In this document: piece by piece, positions 1 to 7,739 of the stretch
How positions within the stretch are numbered: the first letter of the stretch is position 1
Layout: every line of letters starts with the position of its first letter
Assembly (NCBI RefSeq): GCF_036320655.1
Contig: NZ_CP143258.1
Location: 1,984,001 to 2,048,000, forward strand
Length of the DNA: 64,000 nucleotides
Direction: 5' to 3'
DNA from: Porphyromonas pogonae
GTDB lineage: Bacteria > Bacteroidota > Bacteroidia > Bacteroidales > Porphyromonadaceae
Made by a program: the position numbers and the translations under genes
The notes under the pieces: model-generated
The model's database searches: none
What the model saw: only the letters and a program-made list of their open reading frames with translations
Told to the model about the DNA's origin: nothing

Positions 1-102
1 AATCACCAAGAGCTTCTTGATAACAAAGGCCTTTACTATACTATGTGGAATGAATACCAACAATCAGTTCGCTGGACAATTAAAATGGAGGAAGTACAAT
101 GA
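1..102 (+). CDS. ABC exporter ATP-binding/permease subunit (C-terminal end only)
   Basis: Reading frame 1 is open from the window edge to a TGA at 100-102 and encodes the last 33 residues of a protein. The sequence (NHQELLDNKGLYYTMWNEYQ and on) has the H-x-E-L-L, G-x-Y-x-x-M-W pattern that closes the nucleotide-binding domain of many ABC exporters. Its stop overlaps the start of the next ABC gene by 4 bases (ATGA), so the two are translationally coupled and probably form a heterodimeric exporter. The rest of the gene lies outside the window, so the substrate cannot be judged from it. Confidence 0.8.
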   Translation, partial: NHQELLDNKGLYYTMWNEYQQSVRWTIKMEEVQ

Positions 103-1835
103 TCAAATATATTCAGAACCGATTTGCAATGAGTGAAAAAGGCGCACGTGATTTTCTCAAAGCATCTTTTGCCACAACATTACAAAACCTGACATTCATG
201 CTACCGATCATGCTGGTATATATCTTTTTGGAAAAAGATCTACTACCCCTTATGTCAGGCACAATAAATCAAAGTAGCCATATTGGGCTATATATTGCAA
301 TTATAGTAATATCATGTATCATTATATACATAGCATCGTACTGGCAATATAATAGCTCATATCTCACCACTTACACAGAATGCGCCAATAGACGCATTTC
401 TATTGCAGAGAAACTTAGAAAACTTCCACTTTCATTCTTTGGCGAAAAAAATCTGTCGGATCTTAGTAGTACCATATTAAGTGATGTAGCAGATTTGGAG
501 CAATTATTCTCGCACTGTGTACCCCAACTTGTGGGAGCATCGCTGACGCTGATAATTGCATTCTTCGGCTTAGGATATTTCAATTGGACTCTGACTATTG
601 CTTTGTTTTGGGTGGTACCTATTGTGCTCATTATTTTTATCGGAACAAAAAAAATAGAAAAGAATATACACCAAAAGGAATACGTAAGAAAACGTAAGTT
701 GAGCGAAAAAATACAGGAAGGGATTGACCAAATCCAGGAAATAAAATCATACAATCATGAAGAGCGTTATCTCAATGAGCTTAAAACAGAACTAGATGAT
801 TATGAAAAGAATCAAACAAAAGGTGAATTGCAGATAGGAATTATCATTAATCTGATACAAGCTATTATTAAGATGGGGCTCCCTACTCTTATTCTCGTAG
901 GCGCAACTTTGTTGATCAAGGGTAATATAGATTTTCTCACGTATCTTTTCTTTCTTATTATATCGTCTGTAATTTATGAGCCTTTGCTCCAAGTCCTCAA
1001 TCAAGGTGCTATCTTATTCTATATTGATGTAAGGATCGACAGAATGAATGAAATACTCAACTTACCCACTCAAAAGGGGGTAACACACTGTGAGCCTAAT
1101 AACTTTGACATAAGATTTGAACATGTAGATTTTTCTTATCAAGACGGTAAATCTGTACTCAAAGATGTTTCTTTTCTTGCAAAACAAGGAGAAGTCACAG
1201 CTCTTATAGGCCCTTCAGGAGGAGGTAAAAGTACCTCTGCAAAGTTGAGCGCACGATTTTGGGATATCAATAAAGGGAGTATAACTTTAGGAGGGATCAA
1301 TGTTAACAGTATTGACCCCGAAACCCTTTTGCATTATTATGCAATTGTATTTCAAGATGTGGTTCTTTTCAATGCTTCCGTAATGGACAATATTCGAATC
1401 GGGCGTAAAGAGGCTTCAGATGAAGAAGTATTACGAATGGCGAGCTTGGCACAATGCGACGAATTTGTCAATAAGTTGCCTGAGGGTTATGACACCATCA
1501 TTGGAGAAAATGGGAATACACTATCAGGAGGCGAAAGACAACGTATTTCTATTGCACGCGCTCTTTTAAAAGACGCACCTATTGTATTGTTGGATGAGGC
1601 TACAGCTTCGCTTGACGTTGAAAACGAAACCCAAATACAAAAAGCGCTATCACACCTTATCAAAAATCGCACTGTTCTTATAATTGCACATCGTATGCGC
1701 ACAATAGCCAATGCCGATAAGATAGTGGTGCTACAAGAAGGTCGTGTAGTAGAAAGTGGGTCTCCAAAAGAATTAATGAATAAAGAAAGTATTTACAGAC
1801 AAATGATAAATACGCAATCGTGCATAGAAGTATAG
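99..1835 (+). CDS. ABC transporter ATP-binding/permease protein (half-exporter)
   Basis: Full-length 578-residue half-transporter of the inner membrane: an N-terminal block of about six membrane segments (roughly residues 25-310) followed by an ATPase domain. Walker A is GPSGGGKST at 371-379, the Q-loop is FQD, the signature LSGGERQ lies at 475-481, Walker B ends in D499-E500, and the H-loop histidine is H531, so it should be catalytically competent. The ATGA overlap with the preceding ABC gene predicts a heterodimer. Such pairs export peptides, drugs, siderophores or small metabolites; the sequence does not give the substrate. The next gene starts 147 bases downstream on the same strand, so shared transcription with the ovothiol-type genes is possible but not shown. 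Confidence 0.92.
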   Translation: MIKYIQNRFAMSEKGARDFLKASFATTLQNLTFMLPIMLVYIFLEKDLLPLMSGTINQSSHIGLYIAIIVISCIIIYIASYWQYNSSYLTTYTECANRRISIAEKLRKLPLSFFGEKNLSDLSSTILSDVADLEQLFSHCVPQLVGASLTLIIAFFGLGYFNWTLTIALFWVVPIVLIIFIGTKKIEKNIHQKEYVRKRKLSEKIQEGIDQIQEIKSYNHEERYLNELKTELDDYEKNQTKGELQIGIIINLIQAIIKMGLPTLILVGATLLIKGNIDFLTYLFFLIISSVIYEPLLQVLNQGAILFYIDVRIDRMNEILNLPTQKGVTHCEPNNFDIRFEHVDFSYQDGKSVLKDVSFLAKQGEVTALIGPSGGGKSTSAKLSARFWDINKGSITLGGINVNSIDPETLLHYYAIVFQDVVLFNASVMDNIRIGRKEASDEEVLRMASLAQCDEFVNKLPEGYDTIIGENGNTLSGGERQRISIARALLKDAPIVLLDEATASLDVENETQIQKALSHLIKNRTVLIIAHRMRTIANADKIVVLQEGRVVESGSPKELMNKESIYRQMINTQSCIEV

Positions 1836-1982
1836 ATATTAATATTATTAAAAAAGATGGGGATGAAATAATAAAATACAATTGATTATGTCTACTTTTA
1901 GTTTTCTAGATAATTCAATTCAGACAAAAAATAATAGAATATATAACCTTGATATAAATTTAGTATTAAAGCAAAATAACCA

Positions 1983-3161
1983 ATGAGATATAATTTTGAT
2001 GAAATCATAGATCGGACACATACAGACTCAATAAAATGGGACGGTCTTACAGAACGCTGGGGAAGAAATGACTTATTACCCATGTGGGTAGCAGATATGG
2101 ACTTTCGCACTCCCCCCTTTATTATTGAATCAATACAAAAACAATTAAATGCAGGAGTCTTAGGTTATACAATGAAACCTGCTACATGGGGTGATAGTAT
2201 TATAAAATGGCTGAGTAAACGCCACCATTGGGATGTGGGCTCTGAGGAACTAACTTTTGTCCCCGGTATAGTAAGGGGATTGGCTTTTGCACTACAATGC
2301 TTTACTCAAAAGGATGATAAAGTCTTAGTAATGCCACCGGTATACCATCCATTTTTCATTGTTTCTCAAAAATTAGAGAGAGAGGTGATATTTAGTCCAT
2401 TGGAAATACACGATGGACAATACCAAATCAATTTTGACAGATTTAGAAACGATGTAAAAGGTTGCAAAGTGCTTATATTATGCAACCCTCATAATCCCGG
2501 AGGCAGAGTATGGACAAAAGAAGAGTTGCGACAAATAGCGACCATATGCAAGGAAAACGGAGTATTGGTCTTCTCTGATGAAATACATGCAGATCTGACC
2601 TTAACACCATATCAACACCATCCTTTTGCAAGCGTATCTTCTGATGCATCCTCAAATAGTATAGTATTTATGGCTCCAAGCAAGGCTTTCAATATGCCGG
2701 GACTTGCTTCTTCATACACAATTATTCAAAATCATGATATTCTTAGAAAGTTCCAAGATTTTATGGAAGCAGGAGAGTTTTCTGAAAGTCACATATTTGC
2801 TTATAAAAGTTTGATTGCTGCTTATACTCATGGTGAAGAATGGCTTTCGGAGGCTTTAGATTACATAAAAGGGAATATTGATTTTACTCAGGAATACTTA
2901 CAGAATCATATTCCCGAAATAAAAATGATACGCCCTCAAGCATCATTCTTAATTTTTCTGGATTGCAGAGAACTAAAACTACCTCAAAAGGAATTAGTTC
3001 ATTTATTTATTGATAAAGCTCATTTAGCTCTGAATGACGGAGTAATGTTTGGTCAAGGCGGAGAAGGTTTTATGCGTTTTAACATAGCATGTCCTAGAAC
3101 ATTATTGGATCAGGCATTAACACAATTAAAAGAGGCAATACAACATTATAGACAAAAGTAA
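1983..3161 (+). CDS. MalY/PatB-family PLP-dependent C-S lyase (candidate OvoB)
   Basis: 392-residue fold-type I aminotransferase-like enzyme. The N-terminal block (FDEIIDRTHTDSIKWDG, then LPMWVADMDFRTPP) is characteristic of the MalY/PatB cystathionine beta-lyase group. N-P-H-N-P-G-G and SDEIHADL cofactor motifs are present, and the Schiff-base lysine is K234 in SKAFN. The group cleaves C-S bonds of cystathionine, cysteine conjugates or related amino acids to pyruvate, ammonia and a thiol. Two genes downstream lies ovoA; ovothiol synthesis needs a PLP-dependent sulfoxide lyase (OvoB), so I infer this may be that enzyme. Cystathionine beta-lyase is the ordinary alternative. Family assignment is firm; the OvoB role is a hypothesis from context. 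Confidence 0.88.
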   Translation: MRYNFDEIIDRTHTDSIKWDGLTERWGRNDLLPMWVADMDFRTPPFIIESIQKQLNAGVLGYTMKPATWGDSIIKWLSKRHHWDVGSEELTFVPGIVRGLAFALQCFTQKDDKVLVMPPVYHPFFIVSQKLEREVIFSPLEIHDGQYQINFDRFRNDVKGCKVLILCNPHNPGGRVWTKEELRQIATICKENGVLVFSDEIHADLTLTPYQHHPFASVSSDASSNSIVFMAPSKAFNMPGLASSYTIIQNHDILRKFQDFMEAGEFSESHIFAYKSLIAAYTHGEEWLSEALDYIKGNIDFTQEYLQNHIPEIKMIRPQASFLIFLDCRELKLPQKELVHLFIDKAHLALNDGVMFGQGGEGFMRFNIACPRTLLDQALTQLKEAIQHYRQK

Positions 3162-3284
3162 GCAGAATTAGAACCCTCATGACTTTATAAAAAAGAATTT
3201 AATCCGAACTAGTGGTACAAAATATTTGTTCAATAAGATATAAGAATTAAAGATAAAGATATTGGATACAAATAAGCATTTATA

Positions 3285-3830
3285 ATGACTAAAAATCATA
3301 TAGAGATCGTATCGCTTTCATCATCTACATACCCTCAATATAGAGCTGAAATATCTCAGCTTTATATTGAGGCTTTTACAATGGGAGAATATGCACAAAG
3401 CATTACTTTCGAAACAGCTACCCATACTTTAGATAAGTTAATTGAAAGTGGCTCCGGTTATATGGTATTTAGTGATGATCTATTGATAGGCTTACTCATT
3501 GCAACACCTTTATCTTATGATAGAGAGTTTCCTAAAGAGCAAGCTCCTCAAATTGATTACAAGCAAGCTATTTACATAGCTGAAATAATGGTGAATAGCC
3601 TTTACCGGGGTAAAGGAATAGCCTCTATGATGATTAAAAAACTGATAAACGAATTATCGAAGGATTTATATCACGACCTTCTATTGCGAGTCTGGGACGA
3701 TAATATGCCTGCTGTACATTTATATAGAAATTTGGGGTTTAATCCCATTGCGCACATAGTTCAGCAGAAGACTAAGGTTTTAGGAGAACAATTCGAAATG
3801 AAAAAAACTTACATGTACAAAAAATTGTAA
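3285..3830 (+). CDS. GNAT family N-acetyltransferase
   Basis: 181-residue GCN5-related acetyltransferase. The acetyl-CoA pyrophosphate-binding motif A is visible as IYIAEIMVNSLYRGKGIASM, with R-G-K-G-I-A at residues 108-113 giving the R/Q-x-x-G-x-G/A pattern, followed by the N-x-x-A-V-x-L-Y-x-x-x-G-F ending of the fold (NMPAVHLYRNLGF). It follows the C-S lyase by 123 bases and ends only 6 bases before ovoA, so it is very likely co-transcribed with ovoA. The acceptor amine is unknown. In this context possible substrates are the alpha-amino group of a thiohistidine or cysteine conjugate, but GNAT enzymes are too diverse to assign this from sequence. Confidence 0.88.
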   Translation: MTKNHIEIVSLSSSTYPQYRAEISQLYIEAFTMGEYAQSITFETATHTLDKLIESGSGYMVFSDDLLIGLLIATPLSYDREFPKEQAPQIDYKQAIYIAEIMVNSLYRGKGIASMMIKKLINELSKDLYHDLLLRVWDDNMPAVHLYRNLGFNPIAHIVQQKTKVLGEQFEMKKTYMYKKL

Positions 3831-3836
3831 CACGTC

Positions 3837-5942
3837 ATGAGAGATTTAATAACAAAGACAATAAACCTACGCAACGGTGACAGCGAACATAAAAGACAGG
3901 AAATACGGGAGTATTTCCTTAAGACGTGGGAAATAGATGAGTTGTTGTATATGCAACTTAAATCAGATGATATTTTCTATCACCGAGGTGATCCCTTGAG
4001 ACATATAATTCTCTTTTATCTTGGACATACGGCTGCTTTCTTTATTAATAAACTCATGCTTACCAGAATAATTGACAAAAGGGTAAATGCAGCATATGAA
4101 TCAATATTTGCTATAGGAGTGGATGAGATGAGCTGGGATGATCTTAATAACAATCATTATGACTGGCCTTCTGTGTCTGAAACTCGTAAGTTCCGAGACG
4201 ATGTTAAGGATATTGTACTAAAGGTGATTGACAATGCTCCTTTAGAAATGCCTATCCGCTGGCAAAGTCCTTTTTGGATTATTATGATGGGAATCGAGCA
4301 TGAACGCATTCACTTGGAAACATCATCAGTACTGATACGCCAACTCCCAATTGATGAAGTTGTAGGAGGGCGTTTCGGCGAAATTTGCTTAAAAGACAAT
4401 CCTCCTCCTTCCAACGAACTTATACTTGTACAAGGCAAAAAGATGGTATTGGGAAAACCTAAAGATCATCCATACTATGGATGGGATAATGAGTATGGTG
4501 TATATCATGAAGATGTACAAGACTTTAAAGCAGCAAAGTACCTTACGTCAAACAGAGAGTTCTTGGAGTTTATCCAAGATGAAGGCTACAATACTCAAAG
4601 GTATTGGACAGAAGAAGGATGGAGTTGGCGTACATTTAAGAATGCAACAATGCCACTTTTTTGGCGTAAATCCGATGACAAGTATCGCCTTCGTTTAATG
4701 GCCGAAGAAATTGATATGCCATGGAGCTGGCCTGTAGAAGTTAACTATTTAGAGGCAAAAGCATTTTGCAACTGGAAAAGTGAAAAGACTGGAAAAAGCT
4801 ATCGCTTACCTACAGAAGCTGAATGGTATTGCTTATATGAGGCTACAGGTTTGAAAGATATGATGGAATGGGATAAAGCTCCCGGAAATATCAATCTTGA
4901 ATATTATGCATCGTCATGTCCGGTAAATGATTTTAAGCAAGGTGATTTCTTTGATGTAATAGGTAATGTTTGGCAATGGACTGAGACTTCAATAACAGGG
5001 TTTCCGGGATTCAAGGTACATGAAGCATATGATGATTTCTCTACTCCTACGTTCGATGGCAAGCATAATCTGATAAAAGGAGGTTCATGGATTTCTACAG
5101 GAAATGAAGCAACTATTCATTCTCGATATGCTTTCAGAAGGCATTTTTATCAGCATGCAGGATTTAGATATATTCAAACCGATGCTCCCCTGATAATAAT
5201 AAGAAATGATTATGAAACAGACCCGGAAGTAACATTGGCTTGCGAAAAAGATTGGGGTGATTCATTTGCAGAAATTCCCAATTATGCAAAAAAACTTAGC
5301 GCACTTATTCGTAAGACTGTAGGAGAAATATCATCAGCATCTGTTCTTGATCTTAATGCGGATACCGGGAGGTTGGCTTTTGAATTGGCTCCTTATTATA
5401 AATCCGTCATGGCTCTTGACTTTACCGCCAGAATGTTGCGAATGGGGAACCAACTACAAGAGCAAGGAGGAATGCGGTACACGATGAAGGACGAAAATGA
5501 CTTGGTTCTTTACAGAGAAGTTCTTCTCAAAGACTTGGGGTTGGGCGTAGGAATGGATAAAATCAACTTCATGCAGTCCGACATCAATAATCTTAAGCCT
5601 ATTTATACAGGATATGATATTGTGGTAATATCTGATATATTACAGGAGGTTGCCCGACCAAGAAGTTTTTTGGCTTCAATATCCGATCGTATAAATAAAA
5701 ACGGATACTTGATTATTGCATCCGACTATAACTGGAATTTAGATATTACTCCTCATAAATATTGGTTGGGTGGATACAAAAAAGATGGCGAACCAGTAAC
5801 CGCATTAGATGCCCTTAAGAAAAGTCTTTCTGAACATTTCAATGCCGTAGGCGATCCGCAAGATCTTGAAATTATATCTCCTAAGTCATCCCGCATTTCA
5901 GAGAAAAGATTGCTTCAAGTAACCTTTTGGCGCAAAAAGTAA
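3837..5942 (+). CDS. ovoA: OvoA, 5-histidylcysteine sulfoxide synthase / mercaptohistidine N-methyltransferase
   Basis: 701 residues, the usual length of bifunctional OvoA. The N-terminal DinB-like domain (about 1-190) supplies the iron site: H64 in LGHTAAFF and the H-x3-H-x-E motif at H155, H159, E161. A formylglycine-generating-enzyme-like domain follows (about 195-450, ending GGSWISTGNEATIHSRYAFR). The C-terminal part from about 495 is a SAM methyltransferase (VLDLNADTGRLAFELA, and near the end WLGGYKKDGEPV, both OvoA-typical). Known reaction: O2-dependent coupling of cysteine to carbon 5 of histidine as a sulfoxide, and, after lyase action, N-pi methylation to ovothiol A. No domain or iron ligand is missing. 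EgtB is excluded by the fused methyltransferase and the overall match. An O2-using enzyme in what may be an anaerobic lineage is notable. Confidence 0.93.
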   Translation: MRDLITKTINLRNGDSEHKRQEIREYFLKTWEIDELLYMQLKSDDIFYHRGDPLRHIILFYLGHTAAFFINKLMLTRIIDKRVNAAYESIFAIGVDEMSWDDLNNNHYDWPSVSETRKFRDDVKDIVLKVIDNAPLEMPIRWQSPFWIIMMGIEHERIHLETSSVLIRQLPIDEVVGGRFGEICLKDNPPPSNELILVQGKKMVLGKPKDHPYYGWDNEYGVYHEDVQDFKAAKYLTSNREFLEFIQDEGYNTQRYWTEEGWSWRTFKNATMPLFWRKSDDKYRLRLMAEEIDMPWSWPVEVNYLEAKAFCNWKSEKTGKSYRLPTEAEWYCLYEATGLKDMMEWDKAPGNINLEYYASSCPVNDFKQGDFFDVIGNVWQWTETSITGFPGFKVHEAYDDFSTPTFDGKHNLIKGGSWISTGNEATIHSRYAFRRHFYQHAGFRYIQTDAPLIIIRNDYETDPEVTLACEKDWGDSFAEIPNYAKKLSALIRKTVGEISSASVLDLNADTGRLAFELAPYYKSVMALDFTARMLRMGNQLQEQGGMRYTMKDENDLVLYREVLLKDLGLGVGMDKINFMQSDINNLKPIYTGYDIVVISDILQEVARPRSFLASISDRINKNGYLIIASDYNWNLDITPHKYWLGGYKKDGEPVTALDALKKSLSEHFNAVGDPQDLEIISPKSSRISEKRLLQVTFWRKK

Positions 5943-6090
5943 ATCAGCAGAATACCTCCAATATGCTATTCTGAGAAAGTATTTAACTACAAAACCAAAG
6001 TTACAAGCAGGTAAAGAACTCACGTTAATAGATGGCTTTATTAAATCTGTGAAACTTAAAAAAGGCATAAGGACTGCCACTGCGTATTAA
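5941..6090 (+). pseudogene. Possible C-terminal gene remnant after ovoA
   Basis: Immediately downstream of ovoA, in a different frame, 49 codons are open and end in TAA at 6088-6090. The product has protein-like composition (for example YLTTKPKLQAGKELTLIDGF) but no start codon, so it may be the tail of a gene whose 5' part was lost when the ovoA end arrived. I do not recognise the family. It could equally be chance. Confidence 0.22.
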
Positions 6091-6092
6091 AA

Positions 6093-6115
6093 AAGAGTGT
6101 CATGAAGACACTCTT
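6093..6115. terminator. Stem-loop after ovoA
   Basis: Perfect 9-bp inverted repeat (AAGAGTGTC / GACACTCTT) with a 5-base loop. Read on the plus strand it lies 150 bases after ovoA and has an A-rich left arm but no U-run. Read on the minus strand it is followed by six T, the better terminator direction. It may act in both directions at the end of the ovoA transcript. Confidence 0.45.
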
Positions 6116-6236
6116 AAAGACACGCATTAGGCGCCCAAAATCTATCCCTTGCAAAGTTGCTCCTCAGCAGAGCTTTACTCCGTTTTGATTTACAAAAACA
6201 AAAATAAATATAATTAGAACAAGCTAAAAATATCTA

Positions 6237-6268
6237 TAAAAAGTAGCCTACTTTTTGACCTATACACC
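6237..6268. repeat. Short palindrome plus TTTTTGACCTATAC motif, copy 1
   Basis: AAAAAGTAG and CTACTTTTT form a near-perfect palindrome at 6238-6256. The motif TTTTTGACCTATAC at 6252-6265 recurs at 6961-6974 in a similar context, and GGTGTATAG at 6775-6783 is the inverted form of CTATACACC at 6260-6268. The function is unknown. Confidence 0.4.
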
Positions 6269-6339
6269 GAAAATTCGGAAATCACCCACAACTCAACTAC
6301 AAGCAAAGCACTGAATATCAATGACAAAGAACCAAATTT

Positions 6340-6374
6340 GGTGGAGATTGTAATCGTGCTATTTTATCTCCACC
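6340..6374 (+). terminator. Hairpin with short U-run
   Basis: A 9-bp inverted repeat (GGTGGAGAT / ATCTCCACC) with a 17-base loop, followed by TTTT. It resembles a weak plus-strand terminator, but no plus-strand gene lies between it and ovoA about 400 bases upstream. It may mark the border of a lost gene. Confidence 0.3.
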
Positions 6375-6425
6375 TTTTGCTCCACCCGGATCGGTAATAT
6401 TCTGCTATATTTTGCAGATTCGAGG

Positions 6426-6465
6426 AAAAAGAAAACTCCTGAATTCATCTGAAATTCAGGAGTTT
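6426..6465 (-). terminator. Rho-independent terminator of tRNA-Phe
   Basis: Minus-strand RNA forms a perfect 13-bp stem (plus-strand arms 6433-6445 and 6453-6465, 7-base loop), followed by TTTTCTTTTT. It begins 25 bases after the tRNA 3' end and is well placed to end the tRNA transcript. Confidence 0.8.
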
Positions 6466-6489
6466 ACGTCGTTTTGCTATTCTTCAAAG

Positions 6490-6562
6490 TGGTACCACCA
6501 GGAATCGAACCGGGGACACAAGGATTTTCAGTCCTTTGCTCTACCAACTGAGCTATGGTACC
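6490..6562 (-). tRNA. tRNA-Phe (GAA)
   Basis: The 73-base cloverleaf reads on the minus strand from 6562. The acceptor stem GGTACCA pairs with TGGTACC, the D-arm contains TAGCTCAGTTGGTAGAGC, the anticodon loop CTGAAAA carries GAA between AAGGA and TCCTT, and the T-arm is CCCCGGTTCGATTCCTGG. The discriminator base is A and the 3' CCA is not encoded. A TAnnTTTG promoter box lies 26 bases upstream and a strong terminator follows, so it is a single-gene transcription unit. Confidence 0.97.
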
Positions 6563-6588
6563 ATCAGCTTTTAAGCTTATTGCGGAGA

Positions 6589-6619
6589 CAAAGATAGAAC
6601 ATTTATTTGAATTGACAAG
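6589..6619 (-). promoter_or_regulatory. Bacteroidetes-type promoter of tRNA-Phe
   Basis: On the minus strand a CTTG element (plus 6616-6619) and TATCTTTG (plus 6589-6596) are separated by 19 bases. This fits the Bacteroides TTTG-N19-21-TAnnTTTG promoter with one mismatch. The -7 box ends 26 bases before the tRNA 5' end. Confidence 0.55.
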
Positions 6620-6867
6620 CATTTTGCACCTATGTCACAACAAAAGGCTGATTTTACTTACTTCAATAATAGTCAAATCTAAGGATTATAGTATTTAGGT
6701 CATTGAAAAATAGTTTCCTAATTTGCTTCGCTGATCATATTGATTACTTCTTGGTATCTGATATGAAAAAACTAGGTGTATAGCCTCTTCACAGAAGGCT
6801 ACACTGCATCTTTTAACCCACACAAGTGAGATTTTATTTGCTTTGCCTTAATTTATCTACTGATTCT

Positions 6868-6955
6868 AAGCTTTTGAGATTGACTTTACCAATCTTTGAA
6901 GATGACCTAATCAATCTTTGAGAATGATATGGTGAAGATTTGAGATTGTAAAAGC
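6868..6955. repeat. 22-bp tandem array (four degenerate copies)
   Basis: Four contiguous 22-bp units start at 6868, 6890, 6912 and 6934. The shared core is TTTGAGATTGA (variants TTTGAAGATGA, TTTGAGAATGA). The array lies in a gene-free stretch (6597-7271) where I see no coding gene. The same core occurs inverted in the array at 32659-32746. There are no unique spacers, so it is not CRISPR. Confidence 0.75.
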
Positions 6956-6960
6956 AACTA

Positions 6961-6974
6961 TTTTTGACCTATAC
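6961..6974. repeat. TTTTTGACCTATAC motif, copy 2
   Basis: Exact second copy of the 14-base motif found at 6252-6265, directly after the 22-bp array. Both copies are preceded by an A-rich run and CTA. Confidence 0.4.
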
Positions 6975-7271
6975 GCCTTATTTTTTTTGGAATTGAGCAC
7001 TAAAATCAAATAAGAATTCTTTTTAGGAGTAAATGCAAGCTAGTATTGAATTATCATTATTAAAGAAACACTTTATTATGACCCCATTTTGATACATAGA
7101 CATTGATTCTCACATCTAAAAATAATTGTACTTACATAAACTATTCACTCAAGTATATCAAAAAGGAGTTTCGGAAATCTGTATTGAAGCTAGCCCACTT
7201 TAATAGATTTAGACCTCAATCAGATCAATGTGCGGAAGATAATGGATGCCGATGTATAAAGGAGAGAATAC

Positions 7272-7304
7272 AAAAATCGGATTGCTCATACATGAACAAT
7301 CCGA
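7272..7304 (-). terminator. Terminator of the BFD-type ferredoxin gene
   Basis: Minus-strand RNA forms an 8-bp stem (TCGGATTG / CAATCCGA, plus 7277-7284 and 7297-7304) with a 12-base loop, followed by TTTTTG. It lies 25 bases after the stop codon. Confidence 0.75.
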
Positions 7305-7328
7305 CAATCATTGTTGTGATGGTGTAAT

Positions 7329-7511
7329 TTATCCGTTTATTTCATCAAGGATTGATTGGATATCATCTTGGCAACTACCACACACTGTGCCAGCATCAAT
7401 AGCATCGCCAACTTCATCGATGGTTTTAAGCCCTTGCTCACGAATGGCATTCTCAATCTGACCTCGAGTTATTTCATTACAATGACAGATTATTTCATCT
7501 TCTTGTCCCAT
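7329..7511 (-). CDS. BFD-like [2Fe-2S] binding protein
   Basis: 60-residue protein made of a single BFD-like domain (bacterioferritin-associated ferredoxin / NifU-type). The four cysteines expected to hold a [2Fe-2S] cluster are C9, C11, C44 and C47 (CHC near the start and VCGSC near the end), with the typical C-H-C-N-E-I-T-x-x-Q-I sequence. Likely cytosolic, in iron release or electron transfer. It is monocistronic, with its own terminator and a possible -7 box upstream. No bacterioferritin gene is nearby, so the partner is unknown. The full domain is present, so I take this as a real short gene. Confidence 0.88.
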   Translation of the reverse strand: MGQEDEIICHCNEITRGQIENAIREQGLKTIDEVGDAIDAGTVCGSCQDDIQSILDEING

Positions 7512-7556
7512 AATAAATTGAATGTTTAAGTGATTATCTTACGTGTATATCTCTAA

Positions 7557-7564
7557 CAAATATA
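7557..7564 (-). promoter_or_regulatory. Possible -7 box for the BFD gene
   Basis: TATATTTG on the minus strand (TAnnTTTG consensus), 45 bases before the start codon. No convincing -33 element is visible. Confidence 0.3.
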
Positions 7565-7739
7565 CAATCGAATTATAAAACTATCATGATCAAATAGTAA
7601 TTCTTTTGTATTTTTGTTATGATTTCATAAGAATAACTCCTAAAAAGTAGTATTGGTTTACTATGAAATGAGTAATTATAGCTTTTTTAGTAGCAAAAAG
7701 TATTTACTATCTATTTTATAAGTATTAAGAAACCACATT

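Noticed and set aside
371-754. 127-codon minus-strand frame inside the ABC gene
   Set aside because: Lies fully opposite a well-conserved transporter; composition is that of an antisense shadow.
6868-6955. Possible CRISPR array
   Set aside because: Units are contiguous at 22 bp with no unique spacers, and no cas genes are in the window. The same holds for the other four arrays.
7103-7461. Two overlapping plus-strand frames near the BFD gene
   Set aside because: They overlap the terminator and the antisense of the BFD gene and look non-coding.
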